Shown: positions 55,501 through 64,000 of the stretch, piece by piece
Numbering within the stretch: the stretch's first letter is position 1
Layout of the letters: every line of letters starts with the position of its first letter
DNA from: Brevibacillus formosus
GTDB lineage: Bacteria; Bacillota; Bacilli; Brevibacillales; Brevibacillaceae
Reading direction: 5' to 3'
NCBI RefSeq assembly: GCF_003013405.1
Contig: NZ_PXZL01000001.1
Span: 62,001 to 126,000 of the forward strand
Length of the DNA: 64,000 bases
Position numbers and translations under genes: made by a program
The notes under the pieces: model-generated
Told to the model about the DNA's origin: nothing
The model's database searches: none
What the model saw: the letters and a program-made list of their open reading frames with translations, nothing else

Positions 55501-58500
55501 CAAAGAATGCGGAGAGGTTGTATGAGAAAGCACAGCAGCTGCTAGCTTTTATCCAGGAACACTCCTTGTCTGATGCGCACTTAGCCGACATGGCGTACAC
55601 GCTTCAGGTAGGACGTGTAGCTATGGAAGAGCGTCTTGCTGTCCTTGCTGGCTCTATGAAGGAGTTGCAGCAAAAACTAACAGCCTATGTAGAGGGGCAA
55701 GAGCATATTGCTGATTTGTATCGTGGTCAGGTAAACCGAAATCAGGAAATGCTGGATATTTTGACGTCCGATGATGAATTAGAAGAAACGATTGCGAGAT
55801 GGATGGAACGCGGTAAATACAGCAAGCTTCTCGACCTGTGGGTGAAGGGCTTATCAATCGATTGGAACAAGCTTTATAAGGAAGAGCAACCAAATCGTAT
55901 CAGTTTACCTACGTATCCTTTTGCCAAGGAATCTTATTGGATCGAAGCCAAGTCTGTTAACAGCAGCGCAGGGGTGGGCTCGATTCATCCTTTCTTGCAC
56001 CAAAATACATCCGATTTCATGGAGCAACGGTTTAGCTCCGTGTTTACGGGACAGGAGTTTTTCCTGAGTGACCATGTCATCAAGGGTCAACGGGTCTTGC
56101 CAAGTGCGGCTTACCTGGAGATGGCACGGGCAGCGATACAGCTGGCGACGGGAGGTCAGAGTTCGGAGCGAGAACAGGTGGGACTTCGTTTCAAAAATGT
56201 GGTCTGGACGCAACCCTTGGCTGTTGGGTCAGAACCTGTTCAGGCACATATCGAGCTCTATCCTGAGGCGAATGGTGAGATTGTTTTTGAAATTTACAGC
56301 GATAGCAAGGAAGATCAAAGTCAAACGGTAGAGACTGTACACAGTCAGGGCAGTGCCGTGTTGTGCCCCATTCCAGATATTCCTCCATTCGATCTCACCG
56401 CATTGCGGGAACAGTGCAACCTAAACACACTCAGCGCTGAACAATGCTATGAGGTTTTTAAAAAGATGGGAGTCGACTATGGGCCTGCACATCGTGCGAT
56501 TGAGCAAATTTTGATCGGTCAGGGGCAGGTGCTGGCGAAGCTGTCTCTGCCTTCTTCCGTGGCGAAAACCCAAGGACAATTTGAGCTGCATCCGAGTTTG
56601 CTCGACGCAGCTCTACAGGCATCGCTTGGCTTGATGATGGCAACCAGTGATTTTTCGCTCATACTTCCCTTTGCTCTAGAGGAATTGGAGATTGTCGGTG
56701 CTTGCTCCGCTTCCATGTGGGCACTCATTCGCTACAGGGAGGGCAGTAAAGCTGGAGATAAAGTGGAGAAGTTTGATATCGATTTGTGTGACGAGAACGG
56801 GAATGTCCGGGTGCGGATGAAGGGCTTTTCTACGCGCAAGATCGCAAATGAATCTGTTAAATCCAAAGGAGAAGCGCCAAAAGCTTCCGTTTCTTTCGAA
56901 GAGGAGAAGGCCGCAGATTCCACCTCACTGATGGAACAGGCAACCCATTATTTTAAAAAGCTGCTTTCCTCCGTCATCAAATTGCCAGCAACTAAAATGG
57001 AAGCAGACGCCTCGTTGGAAAAATACGGTGTCGATTCCATTGTGGCTATGCAGATGACCAAGGAGTTGGAAAAGCAATTTGGTTCGTTACCCAAAACGCT
57101 ATTTTTTGAATACCAAACGATAAAAGAATTAACAGGGTATTTCCTTGAAAACTATCGTGAAAACCTGATGCGCATCCTGGGGATGAGGGAAAATGCGGAA
57201 GCCCCTCTCGCACAAGAGCCAGAAGCAACAATTGCGGACGAAAGGACAGCACAGACAGAGCGCAGGAGCAAAAAACGCAAGTCTCAGCGATTTGCCTCCC
57301 TGCGCATGGAAACCCAACGAGAAAAAGGAGCGCTGGACATTGCCATTATTGGTATGTCTGGACGTTATCCGCAAGCTTGGAATATACATGACTTTTGGAA
57401 AAATCTGCGCGACGGCAAGGATTGTATTACCGAAATCCCAAAAGACCGTTGGGATCACAGTCTGTACTTTGATGAAGGGAAGGACAAGGTCGGTAAGGCG
57501 TATTCCAAATGGGGCGGTTTCATAGACGGCGTCGATCAATTTGATCCGCTGTTCTTCCACATTTCCCCACGGGAAGCAGAGCTGATGGACCCACAGGAGC
57601 GGTTATTTTTACAGTGTGTCTATGAAACGATAGAGGATGCAGGGTATACGCGCGATGCTCTTGGCAAACACGAAGGCTTGGGAGGCAATGTAGGTGTTTA
57701 CGTGGGAGTTATGTACGAGGAATACCAGCTCTATGCGTCCGCTGAACAGGCGCTGGGCAGAGCGCTTACGATTGCGGGGAGTCCAGCTTCCATCGCTAAT
57801 CGCGTCTCCTATTTTTGCAATTTCCACGGTCCGAGCATGGCGGTCGATACGATGTGTTCTTCTTCATTGACGGGGATTCATTTGGCGTGTCACAGCTTGC
57901 AGCGCGGAGAATGTGAGGTTGCGATCGCAGGTGGTGTGAATGTTTCTATTCATCCAAACAAATATTTGTATTTGTCGCAGGGCAAGTTCGCCTCCAGTAA
58001 GGGACGATGCGAAAGCTTTGGGGAAGGCGGCGACGGATATGTACCTGGCGAAGGAGTCGGAGCGGTATTGCTCAAACCTCTGGCAAGAGCAATCGCTGAT
58101 GGAGACCACATCTATGGTGTGATCAAAGGAAGCGCCATTAATCATGGTGGAAAAACGAACGGCTATACGGTTCCCAATCCTCATTCTCAATCAAGAGTGA
58201 TTCGTCGAGCTTTTGAAGAAGCGGGAATTCATCCGAGAACGGTTAGCTATATAGAGGCACACGGTACAGGGACTTCTTTGGGGGACCCTATTGAAATTGC
58301 CGGATTGACGAAAACCTTTCAGGAATACACAAAGGAGAATCAGTTCTGCGCAATTGGTTCGGCCAAGTCAAATATCGGGCATGGTGAGAGTGCGGCAGGG
58401 ATAGCAGGGTTGACCAAGATATTGCTGCAAATGAAATACAAGAAGTTGGTCCCATCCCTTCACTCCAGCACACTTAACCCGAACATTGATTTCAGCAAGA

Positions 58501-61500
58501 CTCCATTTGTGGTGCAGCAAGAGCTGGCGGAATGGAAGCGACCGGTGATTGAAATCAACGGGGTAACGAGAGAATATCCAAGGATTGCAGGGATATCCTC
58601 CTTTGGTGCGGGAGGGGCAAATGCTCATCTCGTTATTGAAGAATATATCGAAGAGGAACACCGCCCACAAATCAGCTTCTCAGCAAAAAATCCAGCTGTC
58701 ATCGTGCTGTCAGCGAAGAATAAAGACCGCCTCCGAGAGCAGGTACAGCGGTTGTTGTCTGCTATTCGGGAGCAAGAGCTGACGGACAACGATCTAGCAG
58801 AGATTGCCTACACGCTCCAAGTAGGACGTGAAGCGATGGAAGAGCGGTTCGCTGTGATCGTCAAGTCGATCTCCGAGCTTGAAGCGAAGCTAACGCATTT
58901 TCTGGAAGATGAGGATGATAGACAAGACCTGTTCACGGGTCAGGTAAAGCGGAATAAGGAAACAATGGATGTTTTCGCCGCAGATGAAGATTTGCAACAG
59001 GCAATCGATACATGGATCACCAAAGGGAAATACGCAAAGATTTTGCAGATGTGGGTACAGGGACTGATTTTTGACTGGAACAAGCTCTACGCGGATACGA
59101 AGCCTCGTCGAATCAGCTTACCTGCTTATCCTTTTGCAAGAGAGCGCTATTGGCTGCCAAAGGTGGAGTCACAAGCCGTGGGTTTTACCGCAGGAGCGCT
59201 GGCTTACCTGCATCCCTTGCTGCATCAAAATACGTCTACACTTTCGGAACAACGGCACAGCTCGACGTTTACAGGGCAGGAGTTTTTCTTGAAAGATCAT
59301 GTCGTGAAGGGGCAAAAGGTCTTGCCTGGGGTTGCTTATCTGGAGATGGCAAGAGTGGCGGTGGATATGGCAGCCGGTGTCCGATCTGATAACCAGTCGG
59401 CGATTCAATTGAAAAATATCGTGTGGGCGAAACCAGTTATTGTCGAAGATGCACCGATCCACGTACACACGGGACTATACCCGGAAGAGAATGATGAAAT
59501 CGCTTTTGAAATCTACAGCCAGCCAAGGGAAGCCAAGGATAATCTAGTAGTACATAGCCAGGGAAGAGCAGTACTACGATCAGCTATGGAAGTGCCGATG
59601 CTCGACCTTTCTGCCATTCAAGCACAGTGCACAAAGAGTAGTTATAGCTTTAGCCAATGCTACGAAACGTTTCAAGGGATAGGACTGGAATACGGCCCAT
59701 CACACCAAGGGATTGAGAAGCTGTTTGTCGGGCCAGACCAAGTGCTGGCGAAGCTGATCTTGCCTTCTTCTGCTACCGATACAGCAGGAAAATTTGTCCT
59801 CCATCCGAGTATGATGGACGCCGCATTACAGGCATCGCTCGGTCTCATGATGGGCACAACCGACCTTCAGCCATCCCTGCCTTTTGCCTTGGAAGAATTG
59901 AATATTTACAATGCTTCTACAGCTGCTGCATGGGCTTGGGTTCGATATAGTAACGGCAGTGCAGCTACGCAAAGAGTACAGAAGCTGGACATTGATTTGT
60001 GTGATGAGCAAGGCAAGGTTTGTGTAAGTATGAAGGGATTCACAACAAGGGTGCTCGAAGGTGAAAAAGCCGCCGGAGTTGCAAATTACAAAGGTACAGA
60101 TGAAGCAGGCAAAATCACTAGTACGCTAATGCTGCAGCCTGTTTGGATCGAAAAAGCCATTCCTAGGGAAGCCAAAGCTCCTGAATATGAACAGCATGTG
60201 GTGATGCTCTGCGAACCAGGGAGGATTTCTTGGGAAAGCATGTCATCTCAGATAAACGGTGCACGATTCCTCGTGTTGCAATCTGATCAGCAAGGCATAG
60301 CGGAACGATTCCAAGCGTATGCCCTTCAGACGTTTGAAGAAATAAAAGCTCTTCTTCAAGCAAAGCCAAAGGGGAAGGTGCTGGTTCAGATTGTTGCTCC
60401 TTTTAAAACGGAACAACGACTGTTTGCTGGAATAGCTGGACTGTTGAAAACCGCACAGATCGAAAACCCGAAAGTAATCGGACAACTGATCGAAATCGAT
60501 TCAATCGAAGATTCAGCGGAATTGGCGGAGAAGTTGAGAGCAAACAGCCTTTGCCCAACCGACTGCCAGATTCGCTATCAAGTAGGGAAAAGATTTATTG
60601 CGGGATGGAGTGAAGTTGCGGCCGCACAGCATGAAGCAAGCATCCCTTGGAAAGACAACGGGATTTATTTGATTACGGGCGGAGCAGGTGGTTTGGGACT
60701 TATTTTTGCCGAAGAAATGGCGGAGAAAGCCCGTGGCATCACCTTGATTCTGACGGGACGCTCTGTGCTGACTGAGGAGAAGCAAGCAAAGCTTCGCAAG
60801 CTTGCGGACAACGGGGCAAGAGTCGAATATCGCCAAGTGGATGTCACAGAGAAACAGGCAGTGGAGGATTTGATCCAAGGCATTCAAGCAGAGTTTGGTG
60901 AACTTCACGGGATCATTCACGGGGCGGGCGTGACTCGTGACAGTTTTATCCTGAAGAAAACCAAAGAAGAGGTACAAGCAGTTCTTGCGCCAAAGGTTGC
61001 GGGACTGATTTATTTGGACGAAGCGACTAAGGGGCTGAATCTGGATTTCTTTGTGCTCTTTTCTTCAGCGGCTGGAAGCTTGGGCAACATGGGCCAAGCA
61101 GATTATGCGACGGCCAACGCCTTTATGGATAACTACTCGGCTTACCGCAACGAGCAGATCGCGCTAGGCGAACGGCAGGGTCAAACCATCTCCATCAATT
61201 GGCCTCTGTGGAAAGAGGGCGGAATGCAGGTAGATGAACAGACAGAAAAGAGCTTGTGGGACGACCTGGGCATGGTTGCTATGCAGACGGCTTCGGGTAT
61301 CGACTGTTTGTATCGGGGGTTAGCTTCGGGACAAGATCAGTTGATGGTCATGGAAGGTGATCTTGCACGAATGAAGCAAAGGCTGATGGGAGCAACGGAA
61401 ACCTCCGTGACCTCAACAGCTCATTCGAGCAGCTTGCAAAGTGAAGTTCAATCGTCTTTGCTGAAAATGGTCGCTGATTTGCTCAAGGTTGATAGAGAGG

Positions 61501-64000
61501 ATATGGAAATCCACGCTGAGCTCCATGAGTACGGCTTTGACCAGATTAAGCTGACCGAATTTACAAACAAGCTGAATCAAGCCTATGAGCTTGAACTGAC
61601 TCCCTCTGTATTGGTAGAGTACCCGACGCTTTTTGCTATCTCCCAGCACTTGATGGATGCATACCAAGATCGATTCATACAAAAGTTCCAACTAGCAGAG
61701 AGTGCAAGCACCTCCGCAAAAACGGAGAAAGAACAGCCTGTTTCCATTGGACAGCAAGATGTGCTTCGGACAAAAGTAAGGGAGTATCTGAAAAAGGAAA
61801 TTTCCGCTGTTATCAAGCTCCCTGCTTATAAAATTGATGAGGAAGCTCCGTTGGAGAAATACGGAATCGACTCGGTTATGGCAATGCAATTGACCAATCA
61901 ATTGGAAAAAGCATTCGGTTCGCTGTCAAAAACGTTGCTCTATGAATACCAAAACATAGAGGATTTGACAGGCTATCTTTTTGCTCATCATCGAGACAAA
62001 ATCATCGAAATCATGGGGGCTGGGAAAACCGAAGAGACAAGTGCAATAGAGCATGTTGGTAATGTACTGCCTGCTGCTGACTCCATAACCGAGCATCGCC
62101 GTCGTTTCTCACGGTTTGTTACACGTGAGCAAGCAAACAAACAAACAACATCTGACCTCGACATTGCTATTATTGGTGTTTCCGGTCGCTATCCGCAGGC
62201 TGCCAATATACAAGAGTTCTGGAACAATTTGCGGGAAGGCAAGGATTGCATTACAGAAATTCCGCAAGAGCGCTGGGATCACAGCTTGTATTTTGACGAG
62301 GATAAGAACAGACAAGGAAAAGCATACAGCAAATGGGGTGGCTTCATAGACGGTGTCGATCAATTTGATCCGCTGTTCTTCCATATTTCTCCTCGTGAAG
62401 CGGAAATGATGGACCCTCAAGAACGTCTTTTTCTGGAAACCGTGTGGAATCTGCTCGAAGAGGCGGGACACACGCGAGAGGTATTACAACGTCAATATGA
62501 GAATAGAGTCGGCGTCTATGTAGGGGCGATGTATCAGCCGTATCACGCATTCGATACGGATATGGAACAGGGCTCGATCATTTCCCTGTCTTCCTATCAC
62601 TCGATTGCCAACCGAGTCTCTTACTTCTTTAATCTGCAAGGTCCAAGCATGGCGATTGATACAGCGTGTTCTTCATCTGCCATTGCCATTTATCATGCCT
62701 GCGAAAGCTTGATTAAGGGAGAAAGCTCGCTTGCTATCGCGGGTGGCGTGAATGTTTCGATCCATCCTAAGAAATACCTAGGCTTAAGCCAGGCCCAAAT
62801 GATCGGAAGCCACGCCGACAGCAGAAGCTTTGGAGATGGAGACGGATATTTACCAGCAGAAGGCGTAGGTGCTGTACTATTAAAGCCTTTAGCCAAAGCG
62901 ATTGAAGATGGAGATTCCATCTTAGCCGTCATCAAATCAGCCGCGACCAATCATGGCGGACGGACCAATGGGTTTTCCGTGCCTAATCCCAACGCACAAG
63001 CGCAATTGATAGAAGAAAATTTTGCTAGAGCGGGCATAGATCCACGGACGATCAGTTATGTGGAAGCCGCCGCTAATGGCTCGCTGCTGGGAGATCCGAT
63101 TGAGTTGAAGTCGTTAACGAATGCTTTTTCGAAGCAGACGGACGATGTCCAGTTTTGTGCGATTGGGTCGGTGAAATCGAATATCGGTCACGCCGAGGCG
63201 GCTTCTGGTATTTCTCAACTGACGAAGGTGGTTTTACAGCTACAGCATCAGGAGTTGGTTCCCTCTATAAAAGCGGAGCCGTTGAACCCGCATGTCAATT
63301 TTGCAGAAACACCTTTTTATCTGCAAAAAGCTCGACAAAAGTGGGATCGACCTGTGGTGAGAATCAATGGAGAAGAACGAGAGATTCCACGCAGGGCGAC
63401 AATCAGTTCGTTTGGAGCAGGCGGGTCTAATGCTCATTTGATTCTCGAAGAATATATTCCGCCACAGACAGAGATGAAATCCATTCCTTCAGCCATTTCA
63501 CCTCAGATCGTGGTATTCTCGGCAAAAAATGGTGAGCGATTGCGAGCCGTCGCCAAGCAGATGCTTGCATTTGCTCAGACGCAAGCGTTTTCCTTGGCGG
63601 ATTTTGCCTATACGCTCCAAGTGAAACGAGAAGCTATGGAATGCAGGCTGGCTATGGTGGTTCAAGATCGAGATGAACTGATTCATGGATTACAGGCGTA
63701 TTTGGAAGCGGTCGAACAAGGCAATGAGCCAGTTGCATCGATTCCTATCTATACAGGAGATCTTGAAGAAGACCATGGAGGAGTGAGAGATCTTCTTTCA
63801 GGCAAGGTAGGAGATACGGTATTGCAGGTTCTTTTAGCAGAAAACAATCAGGAAAAGCTTGCCCTTCATTGGACACAGGGAGGTAAAATTCCTTGGGAAT
63901 CCTTGTATCCACAAGAGCGTCGCACGCTATCCCTGCCTACCTATCCTTTTGCCAGAGAACGCTATTGGCTCTCCACTTACGAGAGTGAGCAGCAGCTTGG
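52533..64000 (+). CDS. Trans-AT PKS protein 2 (partial): cMT-ACP-KS-DH-ACP-KS-DH-KR-ACP*-ACP-KS
   Basis: The frame opens at 52533 and stays open to the end, giving at least 3,822 residues. In order: cMT (~1-360; LEIGAGTGGTS), ACP (Ser441), KS3 (~545-965; Cys703, His838), DH (~1150-1435; His1181), ACP (Ser1502), KS4 (~1600-2035; Cys1775 in DTMCSS, His1910), DH (His2256), KR (~2535-2900; Tyr2858, Asn2862), ACP* (G-F-D-Q at 3001-3004, no Ser), ACP (Ser3114), KS5 (~3207-3640; Cys3379 but Ala at the first His). Its first cMT-ACP completes the module begun by protein 1. Confidence 0.95.
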   Translation, partial: MNTMDKLLSELLYGQLQTIGLFTAKSQTIGELKAKLHDRYGKWLEESIAVLVQNQYLAYDGESLIANETTPIDLDAAWKKWEEEKTAWLNDPNSKAQVILVDATMRVLPEILLGKIPATEIMFPNSSMELVEGIYKHNEVADYFNEVLANTIVTYLKQRTEQDPSARIRILEIGAGTGGTSAIVLPRLKPFQKHIEEYCYTDLSQAFLLHAEKEYGAENPFLTYRIFNVEKPVEDQGIAADTYDLVIATNVLHATKNISQTLLHAKTTLQKNGLLILNELTSNTLFAHLTFGLLDGWWRYDDPEWRIPGCPLLTVEAWQTVLKKAGYRSVFLPAEEHVYLCQQIIVAESDGVIRRSSQPRQSAVTVAYSPAKKQASTLKAKPLKKQVPVRKTPAKKSGRVTEELLREKSTAYIKTLIGETLRIPTHQIKSSAPLEQYGIDSILVVQLTNSLRKDFTNMSSTIFFEYQTIDALVEYLIETQKEALLKAIGVEAQEAIDEAYPNELENEIMTDSASTAYTDLPVRKTRRFLSVREQERKESIPPSSVVRDVAIIGLSGRYPQAKNVDEFWNRLKEGKNCISEIPNDRWDWKSYFDEEKGKKDSMYTKWGGFIDDMDKFDPLFFQISPKEAEEMDPQERLFLQEAYASIEDAGYTPATLCESRKVGVFVGVMNGNYPTGATYWSIANRLSYLLNFQGPSVAVDTACSASLTAIHLALESLYSGTSECAIAGGVNLIVDPVHYMKLSALTMLSPSNQCKSFGDQADGFVDGEGVGAIVLKPLDKAIADGDHIYGVIKGSMMNAGGKTNGYTVPNPQAQAQLVADALKRANVHARTVSYLEAHGTGTELGDPIEVAGLTRAFEKDTQDKQFCALGSAKSNIGHCESAAGIAGVTKILLQLKHAQLVPSLHSSTLNPNIDFSKTPFVVQQELAEWKRPIVEINGTTNEYPRIAGISSFGAGGSNAHVIIEEYIPEEQKQSSLKITPQNPAIFVLSAKNAERLYEKAQQLLAFIQEHSLSDAHLADMAYTLQVGRVAMEERLAVLAGSMKELQQKLTAYVEGQEHIADLYRGQVNRNQEMLDILTSDDELEETIARWMERGKYSKLLDLWVKGLSIDWNKLYKEEQPNRISLPTYPFAKESYWIEAKSVNSSAGVGSIHPFLHQNTSDFMEQRFSSVFTGQEFFLSDHVIKGQRVLPSAAYLEMARAAIQLATGGQSSEREQVGLRFKNVVWTQPLAVGSEPVQAHIELYPEANGEIVFEIYSDSKEDQSQTVETVHSQGSAVLCPIPDIPPFDLTALREQCNLNTLSAEQCYEVFKKMGVDYGPAHRAIEQILIGQGQVLAKLSLPSSVAKTQGQFELHPSLLDAALQASLGLMMATSDFSLILPFALEELEIVGACSASMWALIRYREGSKAGDKVEKFDIDLCDENGNVRVRMKGFSTRKIANESVKSKGEAPKASVSFEEEKAADSTSLMEQATHYFKKLLSSVIKLPATKMEADASLEKYGVDSIVAMQMTKELEKQFGSLPKTLFFEYQTIKELTGYFLENYRENLMRILGMRENAEAPLAQEPEATIADERTAQTERRSKKRKSQRFASLRMETQREKGALDIAIIGMSGRYPQAWNIHDFWKNLRDGKDCITEIPKDRWDHSLYFDEGKDKVGKAYSKWGGFIDGVDQFDPLFFHISPREAELMDPQERLFLQCVYETIEDAGYTRDALGKHEGLGGNVGVYVGVMYEEYQLYASAEQALGRALTIAGSPASIANRVSYFCNFHGPSMAVDTMCSSSLTGIHLACHSLQRGECEVAIAGGVNVSIHPNKYLYLSQGKFASSKGRCESFGEGGDGYVPGEGVGAVLLKPLARAIADGDHIYGVIKGSAINHGGKTNGYTVPNPHSQSRVIRRAFEEAGIHPRTVSYIEAHGTGTSLGDPIEIAGLTKTFQEYTKENQFCAIGSAKSNIGHGESAAGIAGLTKILLQMKYKKLVPSLHSSTLNPNIDFSKTPFVVQQELAEWKRPVIEINGVTREYPRIAGISSFGAGGANAHLVIEEYIEEEHRPQISFSAKNPAVIVLSAKNKDRLREQVQRLLSAIREQELTDNDLAEIAYTLQVGREAMEERFAVIVKSISELEAKLTHFLEDEDDRQDLFTGQVKRNKETMDVFAADEDLQQAIDTWITKGKYAKILQMWVQGLIFDWNKLYADTKPRRISLPAYPFARERYWLPKVESQAVGFTAGALAYLHPLLHQNTSTLSEQRHSSTFTGQEFFLKDHVVKGQKVLPGVAYLEMARVAVDMAAGVRSDNQSAIQLKNIVWAKPVIVEDAPIHVHTGLYPEENDEIAFEIYSQPREAKDNLVVHSQGRAVLRSAMEVPMLDLSAIQAQCTKSSYSFSQCYETFQGIGLEYGPSHQGIEKLFVGPDQVLAKLILPSSATDTAGKFVLHPSMMDAALQASLGLMMGTTDLQPSLPFALEELNIYNASTAAAWAWVRYSNGSAATQRVQKLDIDLCDEQGKVCVSMKGFTTRVLEGEKAAGVANYKGTDEAGKITSTLMLQPVWIEKAIPREAKAPEYEQHVVMLCEPGRISWESMSSQINGARFLVLQSDQQGIAERFQAYALQTFEEIKALLQAKPKGKVLVQIVAPFKTEQRLFAGIAGLLKTAQIENPKVIGQLIEIDSIEDSAELAEKLRANSLCPTDCQIRYQVGKRFIAGWSEVAAAQHEASIPWKDNGIYLITGGAGGLGLIFAEEMAEKARGITLILTGRSVLTEEKQAKLRKLADNGARVEYRQVDVTEKQAVEDLIQGIQAEFGELHGIIHGAGVTRDSFILKKTKEEVQAVLAPKVAGLIYLDEATKGLNLDFFVLFSSAAGSLGNMGQADYATANAFMDNYSAYRNEQIALGERQGQTISINWPLWKEGGMQVDEQTEKSLWDDLGMVAMQTASGIDCLYRGLASGQDQLMVMEGDLARMKQRLMGATETSVTSTAHSSSLQSEVQSSLLKMVADLLKVDREDMEIHAELHEYGFDQIKLTEFTNKLNQAYELELTPSVLVEYPTLFAISQHLMDAYQDRFIQKFQLAESASTSAKTEKEQPVSIGQQDVLRTKVREYLKKEISAVIKLPAYKIDEEAPLEKYGIDSVMAMQLTNQLEKAFGSLSKTLLYEYQNIEDLTGYLFAHHRDKIIEIMGAGKTEETSAIEHVGNVLPAADSITEHRRRFSRFVTREQANKQTTSDLDIAIIGVSGRYPQAANIQEFWNNLREGKDCITEIPQERWDHSLYFDEDKNRQGKAYSKWGGFIDGVDQFDPLFFHISPREAEMMDPQERLFLETVWNLLEEAGHTREVLQRQYENRVGVYVGAMYQPYHAFDTDMEQGSIISLSSYHSIANRVSYFFNLQGPSMAIDTACSSSAIAIYHACESLIKGESSLAIAGGVNVSIHPKKYLGLSQAQMIGSHADSRSFGDGDGYLPAEGVGAVLLKPLAKAIEDGDSILAVIKSAATNHGGRTNGFSVPNPNAQAQLIEENFARAGIDPRTISYVEAAANGSLLGDPIELKSLTNAFSKQTDDVQFCAIGSVKSNIGHAEAASGISQLTKVVLQLQHQELVPSIKAEPLNPHVNFAETPFYLQKARQKWDRPVVRINGEEREIPRRATISSFGAGGSNAHLILEEYIPPQTEMKSIPSAISPQIVVFSAKNGERLRAVAKQMLAFAQTQAFSLADFAYTLQVKREAMECRLAMVVQDRDELIHGLQAYLEAVEQGNEPVASIPIYTGDLEEDHGGVRDLLSGKVGDTVLQVLLAENNQEKLALHWTQGGKIPWESLYPQERRTLSLPTYPFARERYWLSTYESEQQL

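Overview
The window looks like a chromosomal segment from a low-to-mid GC Gram-positive of the Bacillales. Supporting signs are strong AGGAGG-type ribosome sites, frequent TTG/GTG starts, a Bacillus-type yjcF-yjcG-yjcH cluster, YugN-like, YitT-like, RacA-like and PgpA/YutG-like proteins, a Fur box and a LoaP-type NusG paralog. I infer Brevibacillus or a close Paenibacillaceae relative; this was not checked against a database.

Bases 1-27,260 are mostly ordinary housekeeping or accessory core genes: an MFS exporter with a divergent SgrR-like regulator, surE, an RNA 2',3'-cyclic phosphodiesterase (ThpR), CheW, a TerC-family membrane protein, a degenerate HD-GYP protein, a RacA-like protein, a ZIP transporter, fabI, a UvrD-type helicase, a CBS/CorC protein, YitT, an MBL-fold hydrolase, a PHP phosphoesterase, a seven-repeat RCC1 protein, a TetR regulator with two matching operators, an imine-reductase-like enzyme behind a MerR-type promoter, yjcFGH and PgpA. 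Most operons end in clear hairpin terminators.

Two tRNA genes (CAU anticodon, then Val-GAC) at 27,262-27,439 mark the edge of a decayed accessory island (about 27.5-33.2 kb). It holds the C-terminal stub of a tyrosine recombinase, phage-type gene remnants with frameshifts or an amber codon, a DUF4280 polymorphic toxin with a probable immunity gene, and a truncated second toxin cassette. It also holds a 43-residue peptide gene with a class I lanthipeptide leader and no modification genes nearby.

From 33.4 to 37.3 kb lie an Agr-like signalling locus (six-helix membrane protein, AgrB, and an AgrD with Ser in place of Cys), a Fur-box-controlled secreted protein, and two paralogous class 3 lipases, one of which has lost its nucleophile serine.

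From 37.5 kb to the end is a trans-AT polyketide synthase cluster: divergent loaP, a phosphopantetheinyl transferase, a protein with two acyltransferase domains and one PfaD-type enoylreductase, an alpha/beta hydrolase, a methyltransferase, and two giant PKS proteins. The first PKS reads ACP-ACP-KS-cMT-ACP-KS-DH-KR. The second starts with cMT-ACP, completing a module split between two proteins, continues KS-DH-ACP-KS-DH-KR-ACP-ACP-KS, and runs off the window. One of its ACPs lacks the phosphopantetheine serine, and the last KS lacks the first catalytic histidine. A terminator inside the operon, after the transferase gene, is a plausible target for LoaP antitermination. The final product cannot be deduced from this part alone.
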